Assembly: GCA_023627715.1 (NCBI GenBank)
Contig: JAMAHW010000148.1
Location: 1-50,128 of the forward strand
Source: Periconia sp. R9002
Taxonomy: Eukaryota; Ascomycota; Dothideomycetes; Pleosporales; Periconiaceae
Reading direction: 5' to 3'
Length of the DNA stretch: 50,128 nt
Position numbers and translations under genes: made by a program
The notes under the pieces: generated by a model
Seen by the model: only the letters and a program-made list of their open reading frames with translations
Told to the model about the DNA's origin: nothing
Databases searched by the model: none
Part shown: in pieces, positions 19,282 through 30,006 of the stretch
Numbering within the stretch: position 1 is the stretch's first letter
Layout of the letters: each line of letters starts with the position of its first letter

Positions 19282-22138
19282 TCATGATCCCCTCTTACGA
19301 TATTGGAGCGTGGTATCCGGCTCTCCGCCATTGCTGTTCTTCAGCGCTTGTTTACAAGCAGTCCTGCACAGTTTTTGCATCTCGTGCTCGTGCTCTAGGG
19401 CTGCAAGATCTGCTCGTAAAGCATCGATCTTTTGCTGTACTGAAGTCATGCTCTCATCCGCATCGCGTTTTCGCTTCTGTGACTGCTCATTTCCGCAATC
19501 GGCTGGTACATCGGTCTGAGGTACTGTATCTTCTTGAGAGACGTTGCGTGTTTGTGCACTTGTCATGGTCAACCACGGATCACTCTTAGACGGCAGAAAG
19601 CCTGGTGGCTGCATTAGAACTTCTGGCGTGGTCCGAGTTGCATCAGAGCCTAGGTTGGCTCGGAACGTGCTTTCTTTGGCGGTCCCTAGGAACTGGTGCC
19701 ATACATTGCTTATATAGAGGTACTGCTCTACTAGGTCGGGTTGCAGCTTAGCTGGATAGGCACGATCCAAAGCATATGCGCCGGCATGAGTAGCTGGATT
19801 ATGTCCTGTCTGGAAAGAGAGAAGTCGGGACAGTCCATCGTAGCCTCTTGGAGTGTTAGGATCGAAAGGCTGGATAATGCCTGGGAGATGTTTCTTGCTG
19901 ATAGCTACTGCAATCTGGCGATAGATCTGAAAATGAAGCAGGATCGGACATTCTGGCGTGGATTGCTGCAGGATCTTCGAGCAGGCTGCCGAATTGAAAC
20001 AAGACACAGGCGTGTCGTACGCAGTGAACAAGTGTGGGTTGGTAGGAGTATCTGCATTGACGAGTTTCAATTGGCGGCTTAGAAAATCGTTGAAGGGCCT
20101 GATGTATGCGAGGCAAAGGAAGAGACACCTCTCCACTAATGCGCAGGGGACTCGAACGATAAAGAATGAATTGTTGGAGTTCTGGCTGGCTTTGTTGTAT
20201 GAGAAGACTAGCAAGACCCGACCCTGGCAGATGAAGATGTTGCGTTGCACTGCGGGAGTGTCTGCCCAGCGCAGAACGCGGAGCTCCTCTCCTCTTGCAG
20301 GCATTCCACTGGACACATGGATACTGCTGAACAATACTGTGACCATGTCGTTGCATTTTTTCAGGTATGACATCGCTTTCTGCCGGCCTTTGCCTGTTAG
20401 AGAGAATCCTTTCCCTTCTTTGGAGAAGGCTCGACGGCTTAGATGTTTGAAGCTAGCCTGCAGCTGATTTGCTGGCTCTTGCAGGAATGAATAGCCGGGG
20501 CGGTGCTTTGAGAGATCCTCTTTCAAGGTATTAAGATCTACCTTAGGCCACCAGTCAAACATAAGGTCTCGCGTGACTTTCTTAAGTCTAGCAAGGAGGC
20601 AGTGGGCAGTATGGCGAAATTCATGCATGGAGATGCGGGAGCCGGCAATGTCTAGAGTCTGGCCATCTAGCGACCAAGATATGTTGGTGCGTGGTCCTTC
20701 GCGTTTGGCAATGGCCTGCCGTGCTGTAAACGCTCAATTAGATAGCCCATAGGTAAGAGACTACCGCGTTGAAGGTATATCGGGCGAATCTCCACACAGA
20801 GGCGCTTCCCTTGATCAGCATAGGCTGCCCGTGCTGGCCAGGGAACATCGAGGGTGGTGTACGCTCGCAGCGGCAAAGCGTACTCTAGAATGAGGAGTCT
20901 ACCAACCACAGTAGATCTGATAGGTACGGTGTGTAGTCGTACGCTGTACGGTACGCCAACTCGTAGGGATGGATACCCAACACCCCGGAGAAGTGGACAA
21001 TGGCTTTGCTTCCCAATACGCCGTCGGTGGATAGATCCGTCCAGAACGTTACGAGCAGCTGGAAAACAGTTTCTGATATACGGGAGGAGGACGGAGATTC
21101 TGCATCAGTGGATTTTTTGGTAGTCAGACGTGACCAGACAGATTCTATTGTTTGCACCTGCGCGTCCGACAGCTGGAGCCCGTATACCTCGCTTAAGCTT
21201 TGTTTGAGCTTCTGACAAACTTGCCATGAACGGAATACATAGCACAGAAAGCGGGTAAGGAAGGAGCGGTACCTAGCTCGTGTAGCGTCTCGTTGAGGTA
21301 GCTCGAAGGGATACGCGTAGAAGTGCGGCCCCCAACTTCGCAGCCAGCAACGAAAAACTCGCGGAGTTTGTTCCAGTGTTTCTTCGCACCGCTCGAGCAC
21401 GAGATGAACGATCTTTGACAGTTGTCTCAATTTTGACTCTGAAGCTGCGGAGCTGATCCACTCCACGTCATTCCAGGTGCCAAGGTGAATCGCTTCATCA
21501 GTAGAAGCGGTCAACCTGAAGGTAGCAATAATTAGATGGAGCGGTTTTTGAGCAAACCACCGCGGCCAACCACAACCGCGCAGCCAGTCGGTTTTCTCGT
21601 CATGCTCAAGCTCATTGCTCAGGGACATCAATTCTCGATCTTGCTGTAGGAGCCTAGCTTCCTCCTCAGCTTCCATCTGCAAAAGTGCGGCCGTCGCAGG
21701 GTCATCTGACACAGACCAGTCCCAGCTTGATCTTCTCGCGCCTTGACCTGTATTTGGAGCGTCTCCTACCCTCCAGGTCCCTCCTATGTTTCGCCTGATA
21801 GGAGCCCATTGCTGGAGAAAGCAGGATATGTCATTACGTGTCTTCTACTCTCTGCTGCACTAAGTCTTCCAAAACTATAGCAGGAGCACATCCCAAGTAG
21901 AAGTTGTGTAGGTGCAGTGCGGGCAGAAGTAGCCCTGCTCAGGTGATGTTAAGAACTTTAATGGAGGGGATCTACCTAGATGGGCAACAACATCTGCGTC
22001 AGTCTGCGACACTAACAGACCTTTCTATTAAGAGACAATGGCCTTGCAGAACGACGTACGGATCTTGTGGTAGAAGCGGAGGTGGTGGTAGAGTGTATTA
22101 TACGGCACGACGCTTTGCATGGGTTGCACCATAAGTGT
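19282..22138 (-). pseudogene. OrsD + recombinase-like protein, subfamily A, copy 1 (frameshifted)
   Basis: Remnants in order: first finger (WCNPC, frame jump, SVVPYNTLYHHLRFYH) near 22130-22060; two adjacent stops near 22030; second finger (GYFCPHCTYTTSTW) near 21925; a frame jump before RNDISCFLQQW near 21825; a long open part (MSDDPATAALLQMEAEEEAR to DYTPYLSDLLW); one lost base near 20910 and another near 20720; then an open frame to the stop at 19282. The last part holds SGMPARGEELRVLRW, VFSYNKASQNSNNSFFIVRV, QIYRQIAVAISKKH and FQTGHNPATHAGAYAL: a tyrosine-recombinase-like set of Arg, Lys, Arg and Gly-His-x8-Tyr. The C-terminal tail is basic and coiled-coil-like (KRKRDADESMTSVQQKIDAL). At least four frameshifts or stops make it non-functional as a full protein. 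Confidence 0.8.
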
Positions 22139-22589
22139 CTATATTCTAGCACATGAGAGTTGACGTTTGGGATCTCCGGCTCGGCGGGCTATTGCATTGT
22201 TAGCGAGTGGAGGTCAGGTGGGGGTAAAGGGCGCTGCAGCTGCGCTGCCTACCTGCCTTGTTCTTTGCAGGGTCACCTATATAAACAGTCCAAGAGGAGG
22301 GCGCGGGGGCGCTTTTAAGAGGTGCCCCCTCTGCTGGATCGCATGTAGACTGTCCGGGTAGACATAATACTACTTTTTTATCGATATTACGTGACGCAGT
22401 TAGATAGAAAGGGCTCAACTTTCTTTAATAATACGTATGTAGCTATACAGTGTTGTAGAGAGAGTAATCACAGCTACCATACGTGCAGTGTGTTTGAGTA
22501 TGCACGTTAGGCTATGGCAGCGCTAAACCTAATCAGACGATTAGGGTGTGCAGCGAACAAAGTTACACTACTAAAAGAGCATATCTACC
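22139..22589. other. spacer between array copies 1 and 2
   Basis: No gene is seen. It contains a short GC-rich patch (gaggagggcgcgggggcgcttttaagaggtgccccctc, about 22290-22330) with partial self-complementarity. Confidence 0.45.
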
Positions 22590-25500
22590 CTACCAGTCGC
22601 TAGTCTCTAGATCGGTTGCTGAATCGAACTCTCCGTACTCTCGGCTAGTGCGTTGGTGTAAAGCTCGTGTTCGCTTGGAGGCCGCGCGTTCTTCGAGAAG
22701 ATCGTTCAACTGCCGCTGCATAAGTCGGATCTTCTTCGTCATGGGACCGCCACTTTCGGTGCCCCTACGTCGCTTCTTTCCTCTTAGCTGTCTTCGTTCT
22801 TGTGTCCGTGCAGGCGAGGTTTCATCTGATGAGTCTAAATCGCTCGGCTCAGGTGTGCCACGCTCTGGCGTCCTTGGAGTGGGGTCGTCTGGGGAATAGC
22901 CAAGCCTTCTTGCCTCTGCTATCTCCTGGTATCCACTACCTAGCACGACGGATTCCTCGTCTGACACTCTGACATCTGCTGCTTCACGTGCCGGCTTTGT
23001 TGTTAGCGTTATCATTTTTTGTGTCTGTTGATCGAACGTGCCCGTATCTGTTTCCTTGTTTATGGGTCTCTCCTCAGCGATCCCCAGAAATCGATGCCAT
23101 ATGAAGCTGTTTTCAAAGTAGCGGTCGATTAGCTCTGGTTGCAGTCTAGCTGGATAACCTCTTTCGAGAGCATAAGCACTTGCATGAATTGATGGAATGT
23201 GGCCTGTCTGGAAGGCCAATAGGTGAAGGAAGCCATTTTGATCCTTTGGGATATTCGGATCGAATGGCTCTAGCAATGTCGGAATGTGTTTTTTGCGGAT
23301 AGCAACAGCGATGTGACGGTAGATGCTCAGCTGAATTCGAATAGGGCAGTCTGGCGTAGCCTGCTCTAAGCTCTTCGAGCAGTCAGTCGCACTAAAGCAA
23401 CCTGTGGGATGACAGTTCACGGTAAAAAGATGCAGAATTCGTCTTTGTTTCCGCATCGACGAGCTTCAATTGCCGAAGAAGAAAGTCGGTGAAAGGCCTT
23501 ATATAAGCAAGATATAGGAACAGAGCTCGCTCTACTGTAGGACAAGGCACCCGAACGATGTAGAACGAGTGATTAGCCGTCGTGGACACTTTGTTGTAAG
23601 CGAAAAGTAGCATGATGCGTCCTTTGTGTATCACGATGTTGCGTTGTACAGAAACAGTATTCGCCCAGCGTATAATGCGGAGCTCTTCGCCCCTGGCGGG
23701 CATGCCACTAGTCATGTGGATTCCCGCAAAAAGGAGTCGACTGAAATCGTCACGTCTCTGCAGGTACGCCAGCGCTCGCTTGCGTCCATCGCCCTGCAGT
23801 GCTAGCCTCCCTTCTCGAGGAGAGAACGCTCGACGGTGAAGATGCTTGAAGCTCATTTGTAGATTGTTGTCAGGCTCCGCTAAAAATGAATAGCCCGATC
23901 GATAGCTTGTGAGCTCGTCTTTGATCCCATGCAAATCGACATCAGGCCACCAGTGGAACATCAGCCCGCGGACTTCCCGGTTGATTCTATCTAGAAGAGA
24001 GTGCACCGTAAAGCGCAACTGTAAGAGGGTGATCTGGGATCCGTTGATCTCGAGCATCTGGCCATCATGCGACCAGGAGATGTTTGTTCTCCCACCTTCC
24101 CGCTTTGCTATAGCTCTGCCATGTTGGAGGCGCTCGATGAGATATCCAAGAGGCGCGAAGGTGCCGCGTTGCAAATACCTTGGCCGGATCTCTCTGAGGA
24201 GTCTTGACCCCTGATCGGGATATGTCGAGCGTGCCTGGAGGGGAGGGTTCCACGCATTGTAGGCTCGCGACGGGAGCGCATACTCCAGTGTGACCAGCCT
24301 CCCTACCCAGATCAAGGCCGAGAGATACGGTGTGTAGTCGTATGCGGTACGGAGATGGAGCTTATATGGGTGGATTCCAAGCACACCAGGGAAGTGAATG
24401 ACTGCTTTAGCGCCTGGATCGCCGTCTATTGAAGTGTCTGTCCAGAAGAGGACCAGCAGTCGGAAGATGGTTTCGAGAATGCAGGACGATAGAGGAGGCA
24501 ACAGCGACAAAGAATCCGACAGGGCTCTACCCGCCTCGTTCGACGAGTAATTGTCCAGCTCTGCCCAGACAGTATCTATCATCTCTGCCTGCAATGCAGT
24601 AAGTGTTAGACCGCAGATGTCGTACGCGTTGTGACCCTGTGCTAGGCAAGCCTGCCTTGCTCGAAAGACATAGCAAAGGAAGCGGTAGCAGTACGAGCGG
24701 TATTTTTTCCGAGTAGCCTGTCGCCTTGGCAGCTCGAACGGGATAGGGCAATAATGCGGACCCCAGCTACGTAGCCAACAGCGGAGAACCCGCGAGGTAG
24801 ACGACAGGGTCTCTTCGCATCTGTCCAACGCGCGACTAGTAAACTCAACAAGCGTCAAGAGCTTTGCCTCTGTAGTTGAGCAGCTGCTCCACTCGGAGCC
24901 GTTCCACGATCCTAGGTAGAGAGTTTCGCGCTTCGGCGAGGGAAGCTGCGATGTAGTAGCAATTACACGAAGCGGTCGGCATGCGAACCAACGCGGCCAC
25001 CCGCACTCACGAAGCCAGTGCGTATTCTCGTCGTGCTCTAATCTGTCTGGTAGAGATGCATTTGCATGGGCTTCATTAGCAAGCCGATGCTCTTCCTCGT
25101 CCTCCATACGGAGAAGCTCCGCCATATCTGGGTCGCGACACCCTTCTTCTTCCAGCCGCATCACTTGTGCTTCGCATCCTTGCTCATCTTCGCACCCTAC
25201 TTCTACGGACACGGTGCTGTTTGTCTGGGTGTGGTCTACGCGCCAGTATTGCCCTGTCTTCCTATGCGCGATCCATTGTTGAAGGAAGCATGAAGCATCC
25301 TCTCTATGGATTGTTATCGTTTTCAGATCGTGGACTGTATTCAAGTGCTTCCGAAATTCGCCCCAATTGACCGTGAGCCAGACATAATGTGGGCAGCTGA
25401 ACCCCCGGACAGGAGCCGCCAGGAACGGCAACACCCGGCTGTCGTTTGGAAGTGGGACGATGTCTGCGTCTTCCTGCGCTGCGGGGAGATGTTCGTATCG

Positions 25501-25658
25501 GCGGAGGATAGCCGAGGATAGCCTACTACTGATGCCGTGATGCCGTCGAAGATGATTGGAAAGTACCTTTCGGGGAATGGCGCTCATGCACAGTGTGCAA
25601 AACAGGTAGCCATATGGTAGGAGGTAGGAGATGATGTCCGGCGTATCTCTCGCTTCTA
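22590..25658 (-). pseudogene. OrsD + tyrosine-recombinase-like protein, subfamily A, copy 2 (one frameshift)
   Basis: About 1020 codons, open except for one extra base near 23420-23425. There NSASFYR should give way to HLFTVNCHPTGCFSATDCSK. Order: finger 1 (YLFCTLCMSAIPRKVLSNHLRRHH; the CxxC lies upstream of Met 25587 in an open frame to 25658), finger 2 (GFSCPHYVWLTV...H-x4-H), acidic helices, WLRECGWPRWFACRPL, LRCWLRSWGPHY, KKYRSYCYRFLCYVFRA, GVLGIHPYKL..RTAYDYTPYLSALIWVGRL, and RPRYLQRGTFAPLGYLIERL. The recombinase-like part follows: SGMPARGEELRIIRW (about residue 630), LFAYNKVSTTANHSFYIVRV, SIYRHIAVAIRKKH, FQTGHIPSIHASAYAL. A basic coiled-coil tail closes it. An upstream intron (about 25713-25659; GTAGGT, GCTAAC, AAG) could supply the start exon. 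Apart from the frameshift it looks functional. Confidence 0.82.
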
Positions 25659-26485
25659 CTTAGAAACAAGGCGTTAGCGAATCTGAGGATATTGGCCTAA
25701 TCGCCTGCATACCTACCTCAGCGAGAGGAGAAGGGGGGTTGGGAGATTAGACTGCAACGTGCAGCAGCTAGGGTCCAGAGGATTCCCTGTATAGATTTTC
25801 CAGGTACGAGACATGAATTAGAACATGAGAAGTGCAGCATGGCAACGGAGGTTACGGAGTCAAGATGGCTCAAAGGGGTAAGTGCAGGGGTAGTCGCGGA
25901 GTCTATCCGTAACTAGTTCAAAACAGGGCAAAAAGGGTCAGTGCTGGTACTCCAACCCGTCGGTTCCCTGCCATGTAGGGCAATTGAATATGGCTACTGC
26001 GAAAGACTACTCAAAAGCCGTTCTAGCCCCAGACCGTAGATTTTTCTACAGTGCACAACCAGCATTTTCTGTTTATCAACGTAACCTTCAAGAGTTTCAT
26101 TTTTTAAAACAATTCGGCTCCAGGAAGTAAGCGTCGACACGTTGGCGAGTGCAGCATATGTATGTATTGCGCACTGACTTCGCACGCGGCTACCTAGAAA
26201 ACTCGGCCGTGAGAAGAAATGCGAGAAGCTGGGTGCATCGAAACAAGCAGCAGCAACCGCCGCCAGAGAAGACCGTATTGAAGAAGGGAGGAAATAGGGA
26301 GGGGAAGAAAAATGAAAGAGAGGCAGGACTGGACGCCCAAAGCAAGAGAACAGACTGCTCGGACTGAATATAACAATGAACCCTTCGACCAGCATAGTCA
26401 CAGGGGTACTAAATCCTTTCGATGCCTTACCAAGGGTTGGGCGCAATATCAACCACATCCTCGAATACTGTAAGTTAGCAGCAGG
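25659..26485. other. intergenic upstream of array copy 2
   Basis: Holds the putative first intron of copy 2 (about 25659-25713) and perhaps its first exon, which I could not fix: in the frame tested, a TGA directly precedes the donor. The 184-codon minus-strand frame at 25994-26548 is rich in Ser/Phe/Leu and shows no family. Confidence 0.4.
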
Positions 26486-26941
26486 ATGATAGCTATGTCC
26501 TTCGTCAATCCACTTCCTAATCCTTTCAATGAGTGTGCACTGACTCAACAGATTTACATCTTGCCCCCGAACAACTCCCTTGTTCAGACGGCGAGTTTAC
26601 ACTCCGAACCAGCGTTCTTTTCGCCAATTGAAACAGACAAGTACGCGTGGAGACTGCGTCAGCCATTCCTACCAGTCTGTAAAAAGAACTCAGTACTCAG
26701 CAATATGTCTAAGGATTTCATGTCTTTCGTGACATGGCTTAATGCGACAACACTGACACGAGACAGTATTGCTGGGGAATTACTGTCTAGGGAGGTATCG
26801 TATTTCTATGGACTTTCTCTACGGTCCATTCAGGAGGCCATCAACAGTACCAATTCTAAGTACACGAATGCTTTTATTCGCTCTTTTGCCTGCTTGACTG
26901 CCTGTTCGGTAAGATATCACTTGTTTTCCTTCTATGCTTGA
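26486..26941 (+). CDS. hypothetical fragment, possibly C-terminal part of a fungal transcription factor
   Basis: The frame reads MIAMSFVNPLPNPFNECALT, IETDKYAWRLRQPFLPVCKKN, DFMSFVTWLNATTLTRDSIA, SREVSYFYGLSLRSIQEAIN and NAFIRSFACLTACS. The helical pattern recalls fungal regulator middle regions that lie downstream of a Zn2Cys6 domain, but no such DNA-binding domain is seen nearby and I cannot name the family. A donor (GTAAGA) at 26910 just before the end, with an acceptor-like aaatccag near 26994, suggests the gene continues. The downstream part is not recognisable. It may be a fragment. Confidence 0.35.
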   Translation: MIAMSFVNPLPNPFNECALTQQIYILPPNNSLVQTASLHSEPAFFSPIETDKYAWRLRQPFLPVCKKNSVLSNMSKDFMSFVTWLNATTLTRDSIAGELLSREVSYFYGLSLRSIQEAINSTNSKYTNAFIRSFACLTACSVRYHLFSFYA

Positions 26942-27957
26942 GCGGCTAATGCTGGCTTGGCTTGGCTTGGCTCGGATCGTGATCCCCAAATCCAGATGAT
27001 ATGTGGTGGGTTGACGGTTGATTTTAGTCCTTTGGTGGTATGTTACGAAATCTCATAGTCAATTTCGTCTGCACCGAACCTCCCTCAGCAGAAAAATTAG
27101 CCAGATTGAGCATCCCGATTTCCAGATTCTGAAATTCAGACTTCGAACACCCCCCCTTCTTCCGATACGGGTCTTTCATATCATTGGCCAGTGCAGCACC
27201 AGCCACACGGGATCTTTTGCCGTCTCGCTTTTCGCAGTTGTCAGATTCTGAAGTTTCACAAGGTGCGTCGGACACCAATAGAAACGACCCAACAACGCCA
27301 CACTCTTGTAGCGAATCTGACCAGCGCATACATAGCCACATTCCGTGCAAACGGAAAGAAAAAACAGAATCTGAAATTCCAAATGTGGGATTCAGATACT
27401 GACTTCCGAAAACCTCAACGTCGAGCTCTGAAGGTAGAAATCTGGAAAGGAAATCCGCAAAACAGCAAAACGCACAAAACAAGAAAATGGCACTCCATAA
27501 ATGCAGAACCACCTACCTGAACCATACCCGCACCCCGGACGTACTCTGTGGCTTTCCCTTCCCATCCCTGCATCCGTCAGATCTTGACCTCCGATCAGCA
27601 GCAACCCTGCTTTTTTCTCTCAGCCCTAGCCTTTTCCAGCCGGAGGTCCTGGTCGACCTACGTAGTTACCAAAATTCATAATACAGAATCAGCCCCCTGC
27701 CACGCAGTCAGTACTACACCCCCCCACCCCCAACACCACACCCCACCACACCGCACCGCCCGCTCCCGCAGACATACTGACTACCCAAACTACAAATCCT
27801 CCAACTCAGCCACCCAAACGATCCATCCACCTCCCTCATCACTCGCATACTTTATAATTTTTACATAAGAAATAGTACGCAAGTACTACCCAGGCATACC
27901 AAACAACCTCTTCCTCCTTTCCCAAGACGACACGGCCAGGGACATACATGAAAGATA
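26942..27957. other. intergenic with short-period and C-rich tracts
   Basis: Starts with a ggctt-type pentamer run (about 26952-26973). Between about 27110 and 27420 variants of gattctgaa/aattcaga recur many times on both strands. A C-rich tract with A spacers (27718-27770) precedes the small membrane-protein gene. Several overlapping frames exist, but none is credible as a gene. Confidence 0.45.
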
Positions 27958-28411
27958 ATGGCCTGGTCACGTGAAACCGTGATCGCCCTCCTCGCTTTTT
28001 TCGCCACATGCTTGCCACCCCTCGTCATCCTCCTACTGCGGCTGCGCCGCATTTGGAAGCGAAGCCAAGCGAATCCCTGTAATAACCGGCAATGCCACGG
28101 AAATGGTGGTACTATTGGTAAGTGCGGCGTAGCCATGCATCAGTCACAGGAACGTTCGAAAGATCCGCTAATGTTGACCAGGTCAGAGTGATGTGGATGC
28201 AGAAAGCGCGATACCACCGGACAGTTTAAAGCGGCTATGGGAGGAGCACCGGCAGGAGAAGAAGAGATTGAGGAAGAGTCGAACGTCATCCCTTAGGAAA
28301 CAGGCTTGTGTTAGGCTGGTTATACCCCTGCATGTGTACACGCCTGCTACAAGACCTCCCCATGAACGGGCTGCCCCCCCCCCTGTTCTTCGGCAGGGCC
28401 TTGGCAGGTGA
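27958..28411 (+). pseudogene. small membrane-anchored protein, 3' end split by Tc1 insertion
   Basis: Exon 1 (27958-28117) encodes MAWSRETVIALLAFFATCLP and a Leu/Arg-rich continuation: one transmembrane helix followed by a basic stop-transfer segment. A 64-nt intron (28118-28181; GTAAGT, TTGACCAG) joins in phase to QSDVDAESAIPPDSLKRLWE and a charged helix (HRQEKKRLRKSR). The frame then runs into the left inverted repeat of the Tc1 element at 28350 and stops at 28411 inside it. Across the element, the bases after 29570 would continue this frame for about a dozen residues to a TGA near 29593. So the transposon replaced only the last residues. Function unknown; the present product may still be made with an altered tail. 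Confidence 0.6.
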
Positions 28412-28425
28412 AACTGAGCGATTTC
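28350..28425 (+). repeat. Tc1 element terminal inverted repeat, left
   Basis: Begins CAAGACCTCCCC, contains a C run inside cgggctgcccccccc, and ends ggtgaaactgagcgatttc. It pairs with 29495-29570. The inner 25 bases are nearly identical between arms; the outer part has several substitutions. Confidence 0.9.
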
Positions 28426-29464
28426 ACCACTTTTTAGGCCCCCCTCCTGCTTGAATTACTGCTAAACAACGCTCTCTTATACTAGATACACAGTGTTTAA
28501 AATCTTGTACAGTAATTCTATCCCACTCTTCTTGTATATAGGGCCTAGCCTCTTTTTCAGTCTTAGGAAATCGCCTTCCTACTCGATATTTGAGTAACCT
28601 CCATATATTTTCAATTGGATTCAAATCAGATGAATTAGCTGGCCATATCATCTGAAGAATCTGAAGCTCCTGATGGAGGGCTCGAGTAGCCCTAGCCCTG
28701 TGAATTGAAGCCCCATCCTCCATAAGGATAGGGATAGGAATAGACTTCTTGAACTGATGAATCAATGGGACAAGCTGGTCCCTGTAGGTATCCCCATTGA
28801 TTGAGCCCTTATCAAAGAGAAGAAGAGGGCCCTTTGAGTGGCTAGTAATACAGCCCCATATCATACAAGCTGAATATCCCCTAAACTTTGGGATACAGCA
28901 GGCTGGTAGATACTTCTCCTTAACCTGGCGAGTAACAAAGACCTGGCCATTATATCCACATTTGATTGAACACTCATCAGTCCATATAACCCTACACCAC
29001 TGCCAATCATTCCAATCCTTATGAAGAAGAGCCCATTCTAGCCTATCTCTCTTGTGTTTATCTGTAAGAAGAGGCTTCTCTGTAGCTACTCTCCTAAAAT
29101 ATCGCTCCTTCTCAAAGGCCTTCTGTAAGGTACACCTACAGGCTGATATCTCTTCTAGGGCAGCAACCTCTAGATAGCAGAGCCTTCTATGATAGCCATC
29201 AATAGTAGCTCTTTGAATAAGGCGCTTTCGAATTGGCGTATCAAGGATAGGAGGCCTACCTTGAGGCTTCTTTGATGTCTCAGGAATAGTGATTACACGG
29301 CGAACAGTTGATCGTGGGAGAGAGAGGGTTGTAGATATCTGTGTGTGGGACCAACCAGCGTAGTTACGAAGGGTAAGGATCTCAATACGTTGGCGATAGG
29401 ATAAATGGCAATTTTCAGGCTGTTTGGGGGCATCTCTAGCCCTAATTCGATGTAAGGAAGGCAT
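28424..29464 (-). CDS. Tc1/mariner transposase, DD34E
   Basis: 346 residues, one exon, no lesion. Two N-terminal helix-turn-helix segments (LSYRQRIEILTLRNYAGWSH.QI and PILDTPIRKRLIQRATIDGY) bind the inverted repeats. The catalytic DDE core has WTDECSIK (D163), LMEDGASIHRA (D250) and SSDLNPIENIW (E285): 34 residues between the last two acids, the Tc1 spacing. The enzyme cuts the element out and inserts it at TA. Its stop codon overlaps the inner edge of the left inverted repeat. With both ends and the triad intact, it may be active. Confidence 0.92.
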   Translation of the reverse strand: MPSLHRIRARDAPKQPENCHLSYRQRIEILTLRNYAGWSHTQISTTLSLPRSTVRRVITIPETSKKPQGRPPILDTPIRKRLIQRATIDGYHRRLCYLEVAALEEISACRCTLQKAFEKERYFRRVATEKPLLTDKHKRDRLEWALLHKDWNDWQWCRVIWTDECSIKCGYNGQVFVTRQVKEKYLPACCIPKFRGYSACMIWGCITSHSKGPLLLFDKGSINGDTYRDQLVPLIHQFKKSIPIPILMEDGASIHRARATRALHQELQILQMIWPANSSDLNPIENIWRLLKYRVGRRFPKTEKEARPYIQEEWDRITVQDFKHCVSSIRERCLAVIQAGGGPKKW

Positions 29465-29494
29465 GTTGTGGATAGGAGAGGAGCTGAAAATTCG

Positions 29495-29570
29495 GAAAGT
29501 CGCTCAGTTTCACCTGCCAAGGCCTTGCCCAAGGACAGGGGGGGGGCAGCCCGTACATGTGTAGGCCTTG
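29495..29570 (-). repeat. Tc1 element terminal inverted repeat, right
   Basis: Inverted counterpart of 28350-28425. On the minus strand it begins CAAGGCCTACACATGTACGG and ends gaaactgagcgactttc. Confidence 0.9.
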
Positions 29571-30006
29571 TACGCCTCCTTCTACGCGACATGGATGAGG
29601 ACAGGGGTTGTGAAGGAGAAGAGTAATGGGGAACTGGAAATGGGAAATGGGAAACGAAGATGGAAAACCAGAAACGGAGCAAGCCATCCATCTGCCGCCG
29701 CCCCCCCCTCCCCGGCCGGTCAGCTTGTAAAATAGCAACCTACTTACAGCCCATACATCCACCTCTTTGTAGGCTTCAACCCCTTCCTTCTCCCGTTCAC
29801 TTCAGCAGACTACGTCCTTCCCAACCCCTTCCCTCCACATCCTCATCACATCACACCCCACACATCATCTATCCCCTCACATGCACAAAAAAAAATGTCC
29901 CGACCCAAGCATCAATACCGTAGTTTGGCAGATCGTGCGCACCATCAGGCCATGCACACCCTACCAATGTTGCGTCCTCTGCTCGACGCGTCATAATTCC
30001 GCCAAT
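29571..30006. other. spacer between the Tc1 and pogo elements
   Basis: Begins with the displaced 3' end of the small membrane-protein gene (to about 29593). The remainder is pyrimidine-rich (about 29750-29880) with no credible frame. Confidence 0.45.

Larger units (their letters stand above)
28350..29570 (-). mobile_element. Tc1/mariner DNA transposon, structurally complete
   Basis: 1221 bp flanked by TA on both sides (28348-28349 and 29571-29572), the target duplication of the Tc1/mariner superfamily. It has 76-bp terminal inverted repeats and one uninterrupted transposase gene. The TIRs differ at several positions, so the insertion is not brand new or the arms tolerate divergence. It sits in the last exon of a small membrane-protein gene. 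Confidence 0.92.

Noticed and set aside
25994..26548. 184-codon minus-strand frame as a gene
   Set aside because: Low-complexity Ser/Phe/Pro composition, no domain, overlaps the start of another candidate; evidence too weak.
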